DNA from: Caulobacteraceae bacterium
GTDB taxonomy: Bacteria > Pseudomonadota > Alphaproteobacteria > Caulobacterales > Caulobacteraceae
Assembly: GCA_028291305.1 (NCBI GenBank)
Contig: JAQGII010000259.1
Location: 1-16,204, forward strand
Reading direction: 5' to 3'
DNA length: 16,204 nt
In this document: positions 5,671 to 12,993 of the stretch, piece by piece
How the letters are laid out: every line of letters starts with the position of its first letter
Position numbering within the stretch: position 1 is the stretch's first letter
Translations under genes and position numbers: made by a program
The notes under the pieces: generated by a model
Databases searched by the model: none
Told to the model about the DNA's origin: nothing
Seen by the model: only the letters and a program-made list of their open reading frames with translations

Positions 5671-6725
5671 GCCTGCGCCGCCGCGACCTGATCCTGAGCC
5701 TGTCGGCCTCGTCGCTGGCGGCCTGTGCGCCGACGGTGCAGAACTCGCTGGTCCCCGGGCGGGGGTTCGCCGGACCCGCCTTCGCCGGCGACCGCTTCGT
5801 CAGCTTCGACGGGGCCAGGCTGGGCCTGACCACGTGGCGCGCCGAGGGCGACTATGGGGACGACCCCTGGGCGGTGATCGTCGGCCTGCACGGCATGGAC
5901 GACTACGCCAACGCCTTCCATATGGCCGGCCCGTGGTGGGCGCAGCAGGGCGTCACCACCTACGCCTTCGACCAGCGCGGTTTCGGCCGCTCGCCCGGAC
6001 GCGGGCTGTGGGCGGGCGAGACCCTGATGGCAGAGGACCTGCGCGTCGCCTGCGCCCTGGCCCGCCAACGCCATCCGCGGGCGATCATCGCCGTGGCGGG
6101 AGAGAGCATGGGCGGGGCGGTGGCCATCGCCGCCTTCGCCTCGGAGCGTCCGCCGGACGCCGACCGGCTCGTGCTGCTGTCGCCCGCGGTCTGGGGCTTT
6201 TCGCAGCAGCCCTTGCCCTACAGCGCCCTGCTGTGGGCCGCCTCGCGCACCTTGCCGGCCTATGTCGCCAAGCCGCCGTCCTTCCTCACCCGCCACATCT
6301 GGGCGTCCGACAACGTGCCCGAGCTGATCGCCATGGGCCGCGACCGGTTGATGATCTGGGGGTCGCGCTTCGACGCCCTCTACGGCCTGGTCGCCCTGAT
6401 GGAGACCGCTTGGCAGGACATCGACAAGGTCAGGCTGCCCACCGCCTACCTGTATGGCGCGCACGATCAGATCATCCCCAAGGCCGCCGCCTTTTCCGCC
6501 GCCGCCCGCTTGAGGCCGCCCCGTCGGACGCTCTATTACGACAGGGGCTGGCACCTGCTGCTGCGCGACCTGCAGGCGGCGACCGTGTGGCGCGACGTGG
6601 AGGCCTTCATCCGCGATCCGTCGGCGCCCCCGCCTTCCGGCGCCGGGCCGATACCCAAGGCGCCGCCGCCGAAACCGTCCAGGACCCCGGACCTGCCGCC
6701 CGGGATCAAGTTAGGAGAGAAGTGA
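5667..6725 (+). CDS. Alpha/beta hydrolase, monoacylglycerol-lipase-like lipoprotein
   Basis: This 352-aa protein has an alpha/beta-hydrolase fold of the serine aminopeptidase S33 / monoacylglycerol lipase (lysophospholipase) type. Seen: oxyanion region [12 protein letters not shown] (73-84), [12 protein letters not shown] (102-113), nucleophile Ser147 in GESMGG, Asp267 in YGAHDQIIP, and His296 in GWHLLLRD. The N-terminus [20 protein letters not shown] carries a twin-arginine-like RRR and a lipobox LAAC, predicting lipidation at Cys20 and a periplasmic membrane anchor. The tail (321-352) is proline-rich and probably disordered. The ATG at 5667 overlaps the preceding relic's stop (ATGA) and lacks a good ribosome site, so translation is likely coupled. 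The ATG is chosen over the open frame from 5601 because it starts the signal sequence. The natural substrate is likely a lipid ester but is unproven. Confidence 0.87.
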   Translation: MSLRRRDLILSLSASSLAACAPTVQNSLVPGRGFAGPAFAGDRFVSFDGARLGLTTWRAEGDYGDDPWAVIVGLHGMDDYANAFHMAGPWWAQQGVTTYAFDQRGFGRSPGRGLWAGETLMAEDLRVACALARQRHPRAIIAVAGESMGGAVAIAAFASERPPDADRLVLLSPAVWGFSQQPLPYSALLWAASRTLPAYVAKPPSFLTRHIWASDNVPELIAMGRDRLMIWGSRFDALYGLVALMETAWQDIDKVRLPTAYLYGAHDQIIPKAAAFSAAARLRPPRRTLYYDRGWHLLLRDLQAATVWRDVEAFIRDPSAPPPSGAGPIPKAPPPKPSRTPDLPPGIKLGEK

Positions 6726-7165
6726 TGGAATACCTGCACACCATGGTCCGCGTGACCAACCTGGACGCTTCGCTGGACTTCTACTGCCACAAGCTCGGCC
6801 TGGTCGAGGTGCGCCGGCAGGAGTCCGAGAAGGGCCGTTTCACCCTGGTGTTCCTGGCCGCGCCCGGCGACGCCGCCCGCGCCCAGACCGATTTCACGCC
6901 CCTGGTCGAGCTGACCTACAACTGGGACGCCGAGCCCTATACCGGCGGTCGCAACTTCGGCCACCTGGCCTACCGCGTGGACGATATCTACGAGACCTGC
7001 CGCAAGCTGATGGACGGCGGGGTGACCATCAACCGCCCCCCGCGCGACGGCAACATGGCCTTCATCCGCTCGCCCGACGACATCTCCATCGAGCTGCTGC
7101 AGAAGGGCCCGGCCCTGCCGGCGCAGGAGCCCTGGGCGAGCATGGCCAATACCGGGGTGTGGTAG
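6725..7165 (+). CDS. gloA: Lactoylglutathione lyase (glyoxalase I)
   Basis: This 146-aa protein of the vicinal oxygen chelate fold converts the methylglyoxal-glutathione hemithioacetal to S-lactoylglutathione in the cytoplasm. All four metal ligands can be placed: His5 (EYLHTMVRV), Glu62 (PLVELTYNW), His80 (NFGHLAYRV) and Glu123 (SIELLQKG). Other hallmarks are [15 protein letters not shown] (12-26) and [18 protein letters not shown]. The short bacterial form resembles the Ni-activated E. coli type, but metal choice is inferred. The ATG overlaps the hydrolase stop by one base (TGATG) and has a strong AGGAG (6713-6717) seven bases upstream, so it is the last gene of the overlapping operon. Two palindromic repeats follow. 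Confidence 0.95.
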   Translation: MEYLHTMVRVTNLDASLDFYCHKLGLVEVRRQESEKGRFTLVFLAAPGDAARAQTDFTPLVELTYNWDAEPYTGGRNFGHLAYRVDDIYETCRKLMDGGVTINRPPRDGNMAFIRSPDDISIELLQKGPALPAQEPWASMANTGVW

Positions 7166-7183
7166 CCTAAAATCCTCCCCCGC

Positions 7184-7235
7184 TAGAGCACTTCAGGCGA
7201 AAGTGGATACCGGTTTCGCCGTCCGACGTGCTCTA
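7184..7235. repeat. Palindromic intergenic repeat, first copy (TAGAGCAC...GTGCTCTA)
   Basis: Outer arms TAGAGCAC (7184-7191) and GTGCTCTA (7228-7235) enclose inner arms GGCGAAA (7196-7202) and TTTCGCC (7214-7220) around GTGGATACCGG. This resembles the dispersed palindromic elements I recall from intergenic regions of Caulobacterales and related alphaproteobacteria. It lies between the convergent gloA and MFS genes and could also fold in RNA. Confidence 0.75.
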
Positions 7236-7246
7236 ACGCTTTGATT

Positions 7247-7298
7247 TAGAGCCTTTTTGTCCGGTTCAAATGACTCCATTTGGACCGGAAAGGCTCTA
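7247..7298. repeat. Palindromic intergenic repeat, second copy; may act as bidirectional terminator
   Basis: Outer arms TAGAGCC (7247-7253) and GGCTCTA (7292-7298) enclose long inner arms, TCCGGTTCAAATG (7260-7272) and CATTTGGACCGGA (7277-7289), which pair with one mismatch around a 4-base loop. The left arm has a T run (7254-7258) and the right arm an A run, so the hairpin could terminate transcripts from both convergent genes. It shares the TAGAGC ends of the element 11 bases upstream but not its core. Confidence 0.7.
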
Positions 7299-7316
7299 TG
7301 CGGCGGAGGATCGGGG

Positions 7317-8789
7317 TCACCGCCGCCCCCTTGTCCCTTCGCGGCCGTGCAGGTTGGCGCCGGCGGTCGCGGGCAGGGGCAGGTAGGCGAGGGTGGCCAG
7401 CATCGCCGCCAGGCCGATCACGCCGAACGGCAGGATGAAGTTGTCCGGTGACAGCGCGGCGACGCCGTGCGGACCGGTAACCTGCTGCGACACGTGCAGC
7501 ATCAGCCCCGCCACGGTGATGCCGAAGGCCTGAGCCATCTGCTGCACCACCGAGGTCAGGCTGGAGGCCTGGCTGACCTGTCGGTTGGGGATGTCGGCGA
7601 AGGCCAGGCTGCTGGCCGAGGTCAGGTGGTTGGAGCGCAGGAAGCCGCCCAGGGCCAGCAGCCCCACGATCACCGCCATCGGCGTCGAGGCGCGGAAGAA
7701 GCCGGGAGCCATGATCACCAGCCCGCCCATCAGGCTGGTGGCGATCAGCATGGTGCGGAAGCCGTACCGGTGCAGCAGGGCCTGGGAGCCGAAGCGGGCG
7801 CTGAGCGATCCGGCGGCGCTGGACATGGTGACGAGGCCGGCCTTGAGCGGGCTCCAGCCCAGCCCGGCCTGGAGCAGCAGGGGCAGCAGGAAGGGCGTGG
7901 CGCCGAGCGTCATCCGCAGCAGGCTGCCGCCGGTCTGGTTGACCCGCAGGGTGCGCACGCGCAGCAGCTTGAGGTCCAGCACCGGCCGTTCGCGTTTCTT
8001 GGCGTGGCGCAGATAGGCCCAGGCGGAGGCGACCGCGACGATCCAGGCGGCGATCTGCGCCCACAACGGCAGCAGGCCCACGCCGATGGATTCCGCGCCG
8101 ATCATCATGGCGCAGATGGCGGTGGCCGCCAGCAGGAAGCCGAAGCCGTCGAACCGGCCGGGATGCGGCTGGCGCTGCCTCGGCACGAACCTCAGCACCG
8201 CGGCCATGCCCAGCAGGCCCACCGGCACATTGATGTAGAAGATCCATGGCCAGGTGGCGACGCTGAGGATGAAGCCCGACAGCGGCGGCCCGAGGATCGG
8301 CCCCACCATGGCCGGGGTGGTCAGCCACATCATCGCCTGCACCAGCCGCTCGCGCGGATGCGATCCCACCACGATGATCCGGCCCACGGGGGTCATCATC
8401 GCCCCGCCGGCGCCCTGCAGGACACGCGCGGCCACCAGCTCGCCCAGCGAGCGCGACAGGGCGCACAGCACCGAGCCCAGCAGGAACACGGCCATGGCGG
8501 TCATGAACACCCGTCGCGCGCCGAACCGGTCGGCGGCCCAGCCGGACGCCGGCACGAACATCGCCAGGGCCATGATGTAGGCGGTCAGGCAGAGCTTCAG
8601 GTGGATCGGATTGGTGCCGAAGGCCTGCGCCAGCGTCGGTAGGGCGGTCGACAGGGCGGTGGAGTCGATCGACTGCATGAACAGGGCGCTGGCCACTGCG
8701 ACGATGGCCATGCGCGCCCCCCAGACGGACTGCGCAGCTTCGATCTGGGCCTCGGCGGCCTCGACGATGTCTTCGGAAGACGAACTCAC
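7317..8789 (-). CDS. DHA2-family MFS multidrug exporter (14 TM, EmrB/QacA type)
   Basis: This is a 490-aa inner-membrane drug:H+ antiporter of the major facilitator superfamily. Visible landmarks are SIDSTALSTALP (40-51; the DHA2 motif D1 with Asp42), motif A GWAADRFGARR (83-93), RVLQGAGGAMMTP (122-134), and the antiporter motif C GPILGPPLSG (163-172), then WPWIFYINVPVG (180-191). Hydrophobic segments by eye are consistent with 14 helices, with a charged loop (RHAKKRERPVLDLKLLR) in the middle. The start taken is GTG at 8789, with no clear ribosome site. ATG at codon 27 (8711) is an alternative that would remove the soluble N-terminal helix. It may be co-transcribed with the small ORF and transglutaminase gene upstream (31-bp gap). 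The exported compounds cannot be inferred. Confidence 0.9.
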   Translation of the reverse strand: MSSSSEDIVEAAEAQIEAAQSVWGARMAIVAVASALFMQSIDSTALSTALPTLAQAFGTNPIHLKLCLTAYIMALAMFVPASGWAADRFGARRVFMTAMAVFLLGSVLCALSRSLGELVAARVLQGAGGAMMTPVGRIIVVGSHPRERLVQAMMWLTTPAMVGPILGPPLSGFILSVATWPWIFYINVPVGLLGMAAVLRFVPRQRQPHPGRFDGFGFLLAATAICAMMIGAESIGVGLLPLWAQIAAWIVAVASAWAYLRHAKKRERPVLDLKLLRVRTLRVNQTGGSLLRMTLGATPFLLPLLLQAGLGWSPLKAGLVTMSSAAGSLSARFGSQALLHRYGFRTMLIATSLMGGLVIMAPGFFRASTPMAVIVGLLALGGFLRSNHLTSASSLAFADIPNRQVSQASSLTSVVQQMAQAFGITVAGLMLHVSQQVTGPHGVAALSPDNFILPFGVIGLAAMLATLAYLPLPATAGANLHGREGTRGRR

Positions 8790-8820
8790 GCGGTACGGTA
8801 GCGTGCGTCGCCAGGCCCGC

Positions 8821-8985
8821 TCAACGCCCGTCTTTGGCCTCGAACGCCTTTTCCTCGGCCGGACGGATGCGGCTGGCGGTCCGCCACACGTCCATGTGGG
8901 CGCCGTGCTGCTGGGAGGGCGCCGAGCGCACGGCCGAGGAGTTGGGCAGCGGCCGTTGCTGCGGGAAGCCGGTATTGGTCGCCAT
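8821..8985 (-). CDS. Small 54-aa hypothetical protein
   Basis: An ATG at 8985 opens a 54-codon frame ending at TGA 8821-8823, in the gap between the transglutaminase and MFS genes and on the same strand. The product begins MATNTGFPQQRPLPNSS and ends EEKAFEAKDGR. It is polar, glutamine/proline-rich at the start and charged at the end, with no membrane segment or motif I recognise. About 48 of 54 codons end in G or C, matching neighbouring genes, which supports coding. The ribosome site is poor: only GAGA sits next to the ATG, with GGGAAA further up. It fits neatly between its neighbours, 27 bp after one and 31 bp before the next. Confidence 0.5.
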   Translation of the reverse strand: MATNTGFPQQRPLPNSSAVRSAPSQQHGAHMDVWRTASRIRPAEEKAFEAKDGR

Positions 8986-9012
8986 TCTCGCGTTTCCCGA
9001 GTTTCTTATGGT

Positions 9013-9912
9013 TCAGGCGGCCGCCGAGCGAGGCGGCCCATCGACCTTATGCACTTCGACGGTGACCGACATCTCACAAGATTGTGGATCGCCGATGATG
9101 CTGCCGGAGATGGGATAGGCCTCTTCGGGGGTGCGCGTGGCGCCGATGCTGATCAGGTCCGGCGACTCCACCAGGCCGTTGGTCGGGTCCAGTTCGATCC
9201 AGCCCAGGCCGGGCAGGAAGACGTCGCACCAGGCGTGGGTGGCGCTGGCGCCATTGTACCGGCCCTCGCAGTCGGGGAGGTCGGCCGTGGGCGAATAGAG
9301 GTAACCGGTGACGAAGCGGGCCGCATAGCCCAGACGGCGCAGGGACTCGATCATCAGCCAGGCGAAGTCGCGGCAGGTTCCGGCTCCGCGATAGAGGGTC
9401 TCGGACGGCGTCTGGACGCCCAGTTGGTCGCGGGTTCCATACTGGAATTCGCTGTGGATGGCGCTGGTCAGGCGCTGCAGGAAATCCAGCGCCGGCTCGT
9501 CCGGCCGGCCCATGTGGCCGCGCACCCATTTCAGGACATTGGCGCCCATGTCCGTGGCCGGGGCGATGAAGGGCTCCAGCACCTTGCGGTCGGCCATGGC
9601 GTAGACGATCGGCATGGCGGTGTGGGGATCGTCGATGTCCAGCGGGGCCAGGGGCGCGGGGAAGCGTTCGATCACCAACCGGCTGACGATCTTCAGTTCG
9701 TCGGACTGGCCCTCGGGCTGGTACCAGCACAGGCAGTTGCCCAGGGCGTCGTAGACCCAGCGGGTCTCGCCCGGCGGCCACAGCTGCAGCGAGGCTTCGA
9801 CCAGCCGGTCGGCGTGGCTGTCGCGCGGGCGGATCATCAGCCGCTGCGGCCCGAAGCTGATCGGCCGCCCATAGCGGTAGTGGGTCTCGTGGCGGATGCT
9901 CAAGCGCGTCAT
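9013..9912 (-). CDS. Transglutaminase-like cysteine protease-fold protein
   Basis: This 299-aa protein has a bacterial transglutaminase N-terminal beta domain (MTRLSIRHETHYRYGRPI, residues 1-18, typical of the family) followed by a transglutaminase core. The papain-like triad reads Cys180 (GAGTCRDFA), His226 (ATHAWCDVF) and Asp242 (WIELDPTNG). Proteins of this kind are usually assigned as predicted proteases or amidases rather than true cross-linking enzymes. No signal peptide is seen, so it is probably cytoplasmic. The ATG at 9912 is chosen over the open frame from 9960 because the family begins at this residue and AAGG lies just before it. The gene diverges from udgX across about 140 bp. 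Substrate unknown. Confidence 0.88.
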   Translation of the reverse strand: MTRLSIRHETHYRYGRPISFGPQRLMIRPRDSHADRLVEASLQLWPPGETRWVYDALGNCLCWYQPEGQSDELKIVSRLVIERFPAPLAPLDIDDPHTAMPIVYAMADRKVLEPFIAPATDMGANVLKWVRGHMGRPDEPALDFLQRLTSAIHSEFQYGTRDQLGVQTPSETLYRGAGTCRDFAWLMIESLRRLGYAARFVTGYLYSPTADLPDCEGRYNGASATHAWCDVFLPGLGWIELDPTNGLVESPDLISIGATRTPEEAYPISGSIIGDPQSCEMSVTVEVHKVDGPPRSAAA

Positions 9913-9923
9913 AGGGCGCCTTA

Positions 9924-9938
9924 ATGCCTCGGAGGCAT
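9924..9938. promoter_or_regulatory. Inverted repeat just upstream of the transglutaminase-like gene
   Basis: ATGCCTC (9924-9930) and GAGGCAT (9932-9938) form a 7-bp perfect inverted repeat around one base, 11 bases from the ATG of the minus-strand gene. It could be an operator or, in the mRNA leader, a small structure affecting translation. Function is inferred. Confidence 0.3.
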
Positions 9939-10054
9939 GCGGGTTCCCCCGCCGGGCCATCCGCGCCGCGATATCGACGCAACCTTCCCCGGGTCCGGCT
10001 CATTCCAGATCTGATCGAGCTTGTTCTGATCAGGCCGCTTGGAGGACCACCGCC

Positions 10055-10666
10055 ATGGCCCAGGCCGATCCCGCGCCCGCCTCGCTGCACGACATCGCCG
10101 AATGGGTCCAGCTCTGCCGCCGCTGCGACCTGTGGCGGGGCGCGACCCAGGGGGTGGCGGGGGAGGGGCCCGCCGACGCGCCGCTGATGCTGGTGGGCGA
10201 GCAGCCCGGCGACCAGGAGGACCTGGCCGGGCGCCCCTTCGTCGGGCCGGCGGGGGTCATGCTGGAGCGGGCCATGCAAGAGGCCGAAGTGGACCGCTCG
10301 CGCCTCTACCTGACCAACGCGGTCAAGCACTTCAAGCACGAGCTGCGCGGCAAGCGGCGGCTGCACAAGACGCCGGCCGGGGGCGAGGTGAGGGCCTGCC
10401 GCTGGTGGCTGGACGGCGAACGGCGGCTGGTGCGTCCGCGTGTCATCCTGGCGCTCGGGGCCACGGCCGCCGGCGCGGTGATCGGCCGGCCTACCCCGAT
10501 CATGAAGTCGCGCGGGCAGCCCATCCAGCTGGCGGACCAGAGCCAGGCCATGGTCACCATGCATCCTTCCTACCTGCTGCGCATGCCGGACGAGACGGCC
10601 AAGGCCGAGGGGTTCCGGATGCTGGTCGAGGACCTGCGCGGGGCGGCGAAACTGGCCGGTCTCTAG
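10055..10666 (+). CDS. udgX: UdgX: Fe-S uracil-DNA glycosylase that binds uracil-DNA covalently
   Basis: This 203-aa protein matches the UdgX branch of the uracil-DNA glycosylase superfamily. Family members excise uracil and remain covalently bound to the abasic site through a histidine. Seen: CRRC (21-24), motif 1 GEQPGDQEDLAGRPFVGPAG (48-67), TNAVKHFKHE (87-96), the diagnostic loop KRRLH (100-104; usual form KRRIH), Cys115 in RACRWWL, and motif 2 HPSYLLR (170-176). Cys21, Cys24 and Cys115 are apparent cluster ligands. The fourth position, Cys in family 4 enzymes, is His92 here, as I recall for UdgX. His104 is the predicted covalent residue. The ATG at 10055 is supported by GGAGGA (10041-10046) eight bases upstream. 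The open frame back to 9896 lacks family features. The gene stands alone, divergent from the transglutaminase-like gene. Confidence 0.93.
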   Translation: MAQADPAPASLHDIAEWVQLCRRCDLWRGATQGVAGEGPADAPLMLVGEQPGDQEDLAGRPFVGPAGVMLERAMQEAEVDRSRLYLTNAVKHFKHELRGKRRLHKTPAGGEVRACRWWLDGERRLVRPRVILALGATAAGAVIGRPTPIMKSRGQPIQLADQSQAMVTMHPSYLLRMPDETAKAEGFRMLVEDLRGAAKLAGL

Positions 10667-10734
10667 TCCCGCCCTGTTCCGGCCACATCGGCGCCGCCCA
10701 CTCGCGCGCGGGGCGATCGTGCTAGGATGTGCGG

Positions 10735-11655
10735 ATGACGATCGGCTTCTTCACCCACTCCGACATGCTCGACCACCGCCCGGGCGAGGGTCATCCCGAA
10801 TGCCCCGAACGGCTGGAGGCCGTGGTCGGCGCGCTCAACGACGCCTCCGGCCTCGACCTGGAAAGCTTCGAGGCGCCGCAGGCCGAGCCTGACGACCTGG
10901 CCCTCGTGCATCCGCAGGCCTACGTCCAGGCCCTGTTCGACGCCGCGCCGGCCTCGGGCCTGGCGCGCGTCGACGCCGATACGGTCCTGTCGCCGGGCAG
11001 CCTGATCGCGGCGCGCCGCGCCGCGGGGGCGGTGGTCCAGGCCGTGCGCGAGGTGGCGTCGGGACGGCTGGAGCGGGCCTTCTGCGCCGTGCGTCCGCCG
11101 GGACACCACGCCGAACCCGACGCCTCGATGGGCTTCTGCATCTTCTCCAACGTGGCCATCGCCGCCCGCGCCGCCCAGCTGGCGGGCCTGCGCCGGGTGG
11201 CGGTGGTGGATTTCGACGTGCACCACGGCAACGGCACGCAGGCGGCCTTCGCCGAGGACGGCGAGCTGATGCTGGCCTCGGTGCACCAGAGTCCCCTCTA
11301 TCCGGGGACGGGCGCCGAGCACGAGACCGGGATCGGCAATATCGTTAACCGCACCGTCATGCCGTTCGCCCCGCGCGAGGCCTGGCGCAAGGCGTTCGGC
11401 CAGCTGATGCAGGAGGTCGACGGCTTCAAGCCCGACCTGATCCTGGTCTCGGCCGGGTTCGACGCCCATGCCCGCGATCCCCTCGCCCAGCAGCAGCTGG
11501 AGCACGAGGATTTCGCCTGGGCCACCCGCGCCATCCTCAGCGCCGCCCGCGCCCACTGCGGCGGCCGCGTGGTGTCGTCGCTGGAGGGCGGCTACGACCT
11601 GGAGGCGCTCGGCCGCTCGGCCGTGGCCCACGTGCGGGCGCTGCAGGACGCCTAG
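10735..11655 (+). CDS. Histone deacetylase-family Zn amidohydrolase (class II HDAC-like)
   Basis: This 306-aa arginase/deacetylase-fold protein is of the bacterial class II HDAC / acetoin-utilisation / acetylpolyamine amidohydrolase type. Motifs: HPECPERLEAV (20-30), RPPGHHAEP with catalytic His124/125 (120-128), GFCIFSNVA (133-141), DFDVHHGNGTQ with zinc ligands Asp161 and His163 (159-169), GFDAHARDPLA with Asp243 (241-251), and EGGYDLEAL (284-292). All key residues are present, so an active cytoplasmic deacetylase of acetyl-lysine or acetyl-amine substrates is likely. The substrate is unknown. The ATG at 10735 follows AGGA (10724-10727). The in-frame GTG at 10729 is too close to that ribosome site. 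The stop codon overlaps the stop of the convergent GIN-domain gene in the shared bases CTAG. Confidence 0.93.
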   Translation: MTIGFFTHSDMLDHRPGEGHPECPERLEAVVGALNDASGLDLESFEAPQAEPDDLALVHPQAYVQALFDAAPASGLARVDADTVLSPGSLIAARRAAGAVVQAVREVASGRLERAFCAVRPPGHHAEPDASMGFCIFSNVAIAARAAQLAGLRRVAVVDFDVHHGNGTQAAFAEDGELMLASVHQSPLYPGTGAEHETGIGNIVNRTVMPFAPREAWRKAFGQLMQEVDGFKPDLILVSAGFDAHARDPLAQQQLEHEDFAWATRAILSAARAHCGGRVVSSLEGGYDLEALGRSAVAHVRALQDA

Positions 11656-12416
11656 TCGTCTTCCCTGTCGTTCTTGTCCTGCTTCTCGGTCTTGCCGTCG
11701 GGCGTGGTGATTGAGCCGATGCCGCTGATCCTCGAGTGCAGGATCGGGGGGCGCGTCAGCAGGCCGACGTGGCCGGCGCCGGAGATGGAGATGTCGGCGG
11801 ACTGTTTCGGATCGACGGTGGCCGAGCCCGCCCCGGAGATGTCCAGCTTCAGGTCGTCCACGGGCATCGCCGCCAGGTCGAGCCGGCCGGCGCCGGATAT
11901 GTTGATGGTCGCATGCTTGGCGCGGCCGACCGCCTTGATGCGGCTGGCGCCGGAGACGTTGAGGTTCAGGCTGTCCTGATCGTAGTTGGTCAGAGTCAGG
12001 TTCTCTTCGCCGCTGAGGAAGAAGGCATGGGTGTTGGGACTGGTGATGGTCATGTGGATCAGGGCGTCGTCATTGTCCGAAAAATCCCAGCGGATGTCGG
12101 ACCCGGTCAGGGTGTCGCCGCTCATCCCCAGCCGGTCGATCCGGCTCTTGGGGCCGGTGACGGTGAACTTGGCCGTGGGGCCCTGGATGTAGGTGATCAC
12201 CGCGGCCGAGTTGTCGATGTGCAGCGTTTCCGAGCCGGCCCACGGCAGGTCGCGCGTTACGGTGGGCCCGCCGTTGTCGCCAAAGACGAAGCGGCCATGG
12301 TGATGGGCGTGCCGTCCAAACAGCGTCCCGAAGCCGCCGAGAACGTTCAAGGTGCTGAAGCAGGCGATGCTGACGATGGCTCCGACGGCCACGAGGATGA
12401 GGAGTCTTCGGATCAT
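11652..12416 (-). CDS. Membrane-anchored GIN-domain (DUF2807) protein with SGAG solenoid repeats
   Basis: This 254-aa protein starts with one hydrophobic helix (about residues 4-28: signal anchor or uncleaved signal). A His-rich patch (HAHHH, 36-40), a putative head GIN domain (DUF2807) outside the membrane, and a highly charged tail (KTEKQDKNDREDD, 242-254) follow. The beta-solenoid signature is clear: SGAS 155, SGAG 174, SGAG 194, SGAG 212 and SGIG 231, a period of 18-20 residues over five turns. DUF2807 proteins are found next to PadR and HAAS genes. Their molecular role is not settled, and adhesin-like or envelope-sensing functions have been suggested. The ATG at 12416 has GGAAGGA about seven bases upstream. 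It is the last gene of the padR cassette, 16 bp after the HAAS gene. Confidence 0.85.
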   Translation of the reverse strand: MIRRLLILVAVGAIVSIACFSTLNVLGGFGTLFGRHAHHHGRFVFGDNGGPTVTRDLPWAGSETLHIDNSAAVITYIQGPTAKFTVTGPKSRIDRLGMSGDTLTGSDIRWDFSDNDDALIHMTITSPNTHAFFLSGEENLTLTNYDQDSLNLNVSGASRIKAVGRAKHATINISGAGRLDLAAMPVDDLKLDISGAGSATVDPKQSADISISGAGHVGLLTRPPILHSRISGIGSITTPDGKTEKQDKNDREDD

Positions 12417-12432
12417 GGGGGCAATCCTTCCG

Positions 12433-12993
12433 CTAGGCCGCGACCGGCTTGATCAGTCGGACGTGGAAGCGTCCGAAGCGGATCATGAGGTTTGTCAGGC
12501 CGATCCCGCACAGCGAAACCAGGGCGCCCAGCGACAGGCCGCCGGAGAAGAATCCAATTCCGCCGATCAGCCCCAGGAGGAAGCCTCCGCTGACGATCCC
12601 GTGAAACGGCGACACCAGTACGATCACGATGCCGGCCACCACGAAGGCCGCCGCGACGCAGGCGGCGGCGAACATCAGGCTCAGCACCACCAGCAGCACC
12701 GGGAACAGGATCAGCACGTCGATCGCCCCCAGGCTGAGGATGGCCAGGACCGCCGCCGCGGCGGCGGAGACGCTGCGCTCCTGGTCCCAGCGCTTGAGGC
12801 CGGCTTCCGCGCGCAGTTCCCGCGCCAGGCGGGCCGGATCGCCCAGGCCCGCGGCGATGTCCTGCTCGCTGCGCCCCTCGGCGAGGCCTTCGTCGAAGTG
12901 GCTGGCGTAGTCGGCCACGATCTCGTCTGCGGTCTTGGGCGCGATGCCCCGCAGGTTGGCGCGCAGGGCGGCGAGGAAGGCGCTCCGGCTCAT
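12433..12993 (-). CDS. HAAS-domain (DUF1700) membrane protein
   Basis: This is a 186-aa protein. Residues 1-70 form the alpha-helical cytosolic HAAS/DUF1700 domain, recognised by FLAALRANLRG, DYASHFDEGLAEGRSEQDIAA and GDPARLARELRAE. About four hydrophobic helices follow (roughly 76-108, 109-128, 133-150, 153-172), ending in a short basic tail. HAAS proteins are typically encoded next to PadR regulators and are thought to link a membrane signal to transcription. The start ATG overlaps the padR stop by four bases (ATGA), indicating translational coupling. The downstream partner is the GIN-domain gene. The exact topology is by eye only. Confidence 0.88.
   Translation of the reverse strand: MSRSAFLAALRANLRGIAPKTADEIVADYASHFDEGLAEGRSEQDIAAGLGDPARLARELRAEAGLKRWDQERSVSAAAAAVLAILSLGAIDVLILFPVLLVVLSLMFAAACVAAAFVVAGIVIVLVSPFHGIVSGGFLLGLIGGIGFFSGGLSLGALVSLCGIGLTNLMIRFGRFHVRLIKPVAA

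Noticed and set aside
7246..8466. A 406-codon minus frame overlapping the MFS gene
   Set aside because: It is a frame-shifted reading of the MFS gene, which itself has all DHA2 motifs in another frame.
8611..9924. A 437-codon plus-strand frame opposite the MFS start and the transglutaminase gene
   Set aside because: The minus-strand genes have complete family motifs. The plus frame is a H/G/Q-rich shadow.
10729..10734. GTG start for the HDAC-like gene
   Set aside because: It lies one base after the AGGA ribosome site. The ATG at 10735 has proper spacing.
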